From UBA5972 sp964600965 (GTDB taxonomy: Bacteria > Pseudomonadota > Alphaproteobacteria > Rhodobacterales > Rhodobacteraceae): a DNA stretch of 25,502 nucleotides. The stretch's first letter is position 1; every line of letters starts with the position of its first letter. The position numbers and the translations under genes were made by a program. Below are positions 23,520 through 25,502 of the stretch, piece by piece. Under the pieces are notes generated by a model, which had not been told where the DNA came from, did not search any database, and saw only the letters and a program-made list of their open reading frames with translations. The stretch is taken from NCBI GenBank assembly GCA_964600965.1, contig CAZRLO010000035.1, forward strand, positions 1 to 25,502, in the 5' to 3' direction.

Positions 23520-25502
23520 CTACCCCGCACCCGCCAGATCCCTCAGCACATACTGCAACACACCGCCGTTCTCGATATATTCGATCTCGACCTCGGTATC
23601 GATGCGGCATCGCAGGGTGATTTCCTGAATGGTTCCGTCGTCACTCGTGATGGTGCAGGGCACCTCGGCCTGCGGTGCAAGGCCGGCCGCCAGACCGTTG
23701 ATCGAGACGCTTTCCCGTCCCGTCAGCCCCAGCGTCTTGCGCGTGGCACCGCCGGTGAATTCAAACGGAATGACGCCCATGCCAACCAGATTGGAGCGGT
23801 GGATACGTTCGAAGCTTTCGGCAATCACCGCCTTCACGCCCAAAAGCGACGTGCCCTTGGCCGCCCAGTCCCGGCTGGAGCCGGCCCCGTATTGCGCCCC
23901 GCCGAACACCACCAGCGGCGTGTCCTGTGCCTGCCAGGCCATCGCGGCGTCGAAAATCGACATTTCGTCGCCATCGGGCCCGGTGGTATAACCGCCTTCG
24001 ACGCCGTCGAGCATCTCGTTTCGGATGCGGATATTGGCGAATGTGCCGCGCATCATCACCTGATGATTGCCCCGCCGTGAGCCATAGGAGTTGAATTCGC
24101 GCACCGCGACCTGATGGTCGGTCAGATACTGGCCCGCAGCCGATGTTTCGCTGAACGAACCGGCGGGCGAGATGTGATCGGTCGTGACCATGTCGCCCAG
24201 CAGCGCCAAAATGCGCGCGCTTTCGATATTTTCGATTCTGCCGGCGGCCTTCGCCATGTTCTGAAAATAGGGCGGGTTCTGCACATAGGTGCTGGCGGTG
24301 GGCCAGTCATAGGTCAGGCTGTCGGTGGTTTCCACCGCCTGCCATTTTTCATCGCCCGCGAACACGTCGGCGTATTTCGCCTGAAACGCCTCGCGCGTGA
24401 CCGTCCTGTCGACCAGTTCGGCGATTTCCGCCTGGGTTGGCCAGATGTCGCGCAGATAGACATCGCCCCCGTCGCTGCCCTGCCCCAGCGGCTGTGAACT
24501 CAGATCGATATCCATCGTCCCGGCCAACGCATAGGCCACCACCAGCGGCGGACTGGCCAGGTAGTTGGCGCGAACATCGGGGGAAATCCGCCCCTCGAAA
24601 TTGCGGTTGCCGCTCAGAACGCTGGTCGCGACCAGATCGCCCGCGTGGATCGCCTCGCTGATTTCGGGCTGAAGCGGGCCGGAATTGCCGATGCATGTGG
24701 TGCAGCCATACCCGACCAGATTGAAGCCGATGGCATCCAGATCGGCCTGTAGCCCCGCCGCCTCCAGATATTCGCTGACCACCTTGGAGCCCGGCGCGAG
24801 CGAGGTCTTGACCCACGGTTGCCGGTTCAGCCCCAGCGCGCGGGCCTTGCGCGCCACCAGCCCGGCACCGATCATCACATAAGGGTTCGACGTGTTGGTG
24901 CAGGACGTGATCGACGCGATTACAACCTTGCCGGACATCATCGCATAGTCTTCGCCCCGGACCGCGACCGTCTTGTCCATCGGGCGCTTGAAGGTTTCGG
25001 CCATTTCGCGCGCAAACGCGGTTTTTGCGTCCGACAGCGCCACGAAATCCTGCGGGCGTTTGGGTCCCGAAATTGCCGGGACGATGCTGCCCATATCCAG
25101 TTCCAGCGTGTCGGTATAGACGGGCGCATAATCCGCGTCGCGCCACAGGCCGTTTTCGCGCGCATAGGCTTCGACCAGCGCGATCCGATCTTCGTCGCGC
25201 CCGGACACACGCATGTAACGCAGCGTCTCGGAATCGATGGGGAAATAGCCGCAGGTTGCGCCGTATTCCGGGGCCATGTTGGCGATGGTGGCGCGGTCGG
25301 CCAGCGGCAGACGGTCCAGTCCGGGGCCGAAGAATTCAACGAATTTGCCAACCACGCCGTGGGCGCGCAGCATCTGAACGACCTTCAGCACCAGATCGGT
25401 GGCGGTGGTGCCTTCGACCATTTCGCCGGTCAGCCGGAAACCCACTACCTCGGGGATCAGCATCGAGATCGGCTGCCCCAGCATCGCCGCCTCGGCCTCG
25501 AT
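23520..25502 (-). CDS. acnA: Aconitate hydratase, C-terminal three-quarters (5' end outside the window)
   Basis: Isomerises citrate to isocitrate through a [4Fe-4S] cluster. The frame is open to the right edge (begins IEAEAAMLGQPISMLIPEVVG), so the N-terminal part and the first cluster of residues lie outside; about 660 of roughly 890-930 residues are present. Visible family motifs: SITSCTNTSNPYVMIGAGL (cluster cysteine), GYGCTTCIGNSGPL with the other two cluster cysteines, SVLSGNRNFEGRI, LLGDMVTTDHISPAGS, NSYGSRRGNHQVMMRGTFAN, and GAGSSRDWAAKGTSLLGVKAVIAESFERIHRSNLVGMGV in the swivelling C-terminal domain. This is the AcnA/IRP1 type rather than AcnB. The internal ATG at 25484 is not the true start. 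Confidence 0.96.
   Translation of the reverse strand: MEAEAAMLGQPISMLIPEVVGFRLTGEMVEGTTATDLVLKVVQMLRAHGVVGKFVEFFGPGLDRLPLADRATIANMAPEYGATCGYFPIDSETLRYMRVSGRDEDRIALVEAYARENGLWRDADYAPVYTDTLELDMGSIVPAISGPKRPQDFVALSDAKTAFAREMAETFKRPMDKTVAVRGEDYAMMSGKVVIASITSCTNTSNPYVMIGAGLVARKARALGLNRQPWVKTSLAPGSKVVSEYLEAAGLQADLDAIGFNLVGYGCTTCIGNSGPLQPEISEAIHAGDLVATSVLSGNRNFEGRISPDVRANYLASPPLVVAYALAGTMDIDLSSQPLGQGSDGGDVYLRDIWPTQAEIAELVDRTVTREAFQAKYADVFAGDEKWQAVETTDSLTYDWPTASTYVQNPPYFQNMAKAAGRIENIESARILALLGDMVTTDHISPAGSFSETSAAGQYLTDHQVAVREFNSYGSRRGNHQVMMRGTFANIRIRNEMLDGVEGGYTTGPDGDEMSIFDAAMAWQAQDTPLVVFGGAQYGAGSSRDWAAKGTSLLGVKAVIAESFERIHRSNLVGMGVIPFEFTGGATRKTLGLTGRESVSINGLAAGLAPQAEVPCTITSDDGTIQEITLRCRIDTEVEIEYIENGGVLQYVLRDLAGAG

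Noticed and set aside
23437..23610. 58-residue N-terminal extension of the DUF3303 protein
   Set aside because: It would translate the twin hairpins and the end of acnA; the DPRLRGDD segment is the usual spurious product of this palindrome type.

Overview
The window looks like chromosomal core sequence from an alphaproteobacterium of the Rhodobacterales (Roseobacter/Rhodobacter group). It is GC-rich throughout. Its gene order trpG-trpD-trpC-moaC-moeA-lexA, followed by comEC, gltX and gltA, is one I recognise from that order. The lexA promoter carries the alphaproteobacterial SOS box (GAAC-N7-GAAC). There are no rRNA genes, complete tRNAs, insertion sequences, phage genes or CRISPR arrays. This is mostly housekeeping metabolism rather than an accessory island, and I did not find a plausible new multi-gene system. 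The most interesting signals are regulatory.

Layout. (1) 1-2556: acetolactate synthase operon ilvI-ilvN (branched-chain amino acid synthesis), preceded by a promoter, a 14-codon leader peptide rich in Ile/Leu/Val and a strong intrinsic terminator, the parts of a classical transcription attenuator. (2) 2787-4035: a small secreted or membrane protein of unknown function and a fatty acid hydroxylase/sterol desaturase family membrane protein. (3) 4021-5289, minus strand: a divergent polysaccharide deacetylase-like protein whose 3' end overlaps the desaturase gene. (4) 5415-9463: a tightly packed run trpG-trpD-trpC-moaC-moeA with ATGA/TGATG overlaps, joining tryptophan synthesis to molybdenum cofactor synthesis; trpE, trpF, trpA and trpB are not here. 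(5) 9473-10265: lexA with its own promoter and three phased GAAC half-sites. (6) 10473-12524, minus strand: comEC DNA-uptake channel protein, divergent from gltX (12602-14017), followed by citrate synthase gltA (14152-15447). (7) 15687-20936: a complete branched-chain-amino-acid-type (HAAT) ABC importer, binding protein then two ATPases then two permeases, with a strong hairpin after the binding-protein gene and an odd 184-base spacer between the two ATPase genes. (8) 21083-21946: an exported dienelactone-hydrolase-family alpha/beta hydrolase behind a near-consensus promoter with a palindrome in its spacer. (9) 21947-22376: a 430-base stretch without a convincing gene. (10) 22377-25502, minus strand: a DUF1223 thioredoxin-like exported protein, a DUF3303 small protein, and aconitase acnA, which runs off the right edge. 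Two adjacent hairpins lie just past the acnA stop.

How the parts fit: ilvIN makes and the ABC importer probably takes up branched-chain amino acids. gltA and acnA catalyse the first two TCA steps. The trp, moa and gltX genes are biosynthetic housekeeping. lexA controls the SOS response. Functional calls rest on motifs and family resemblance read by eye; no database search was run.
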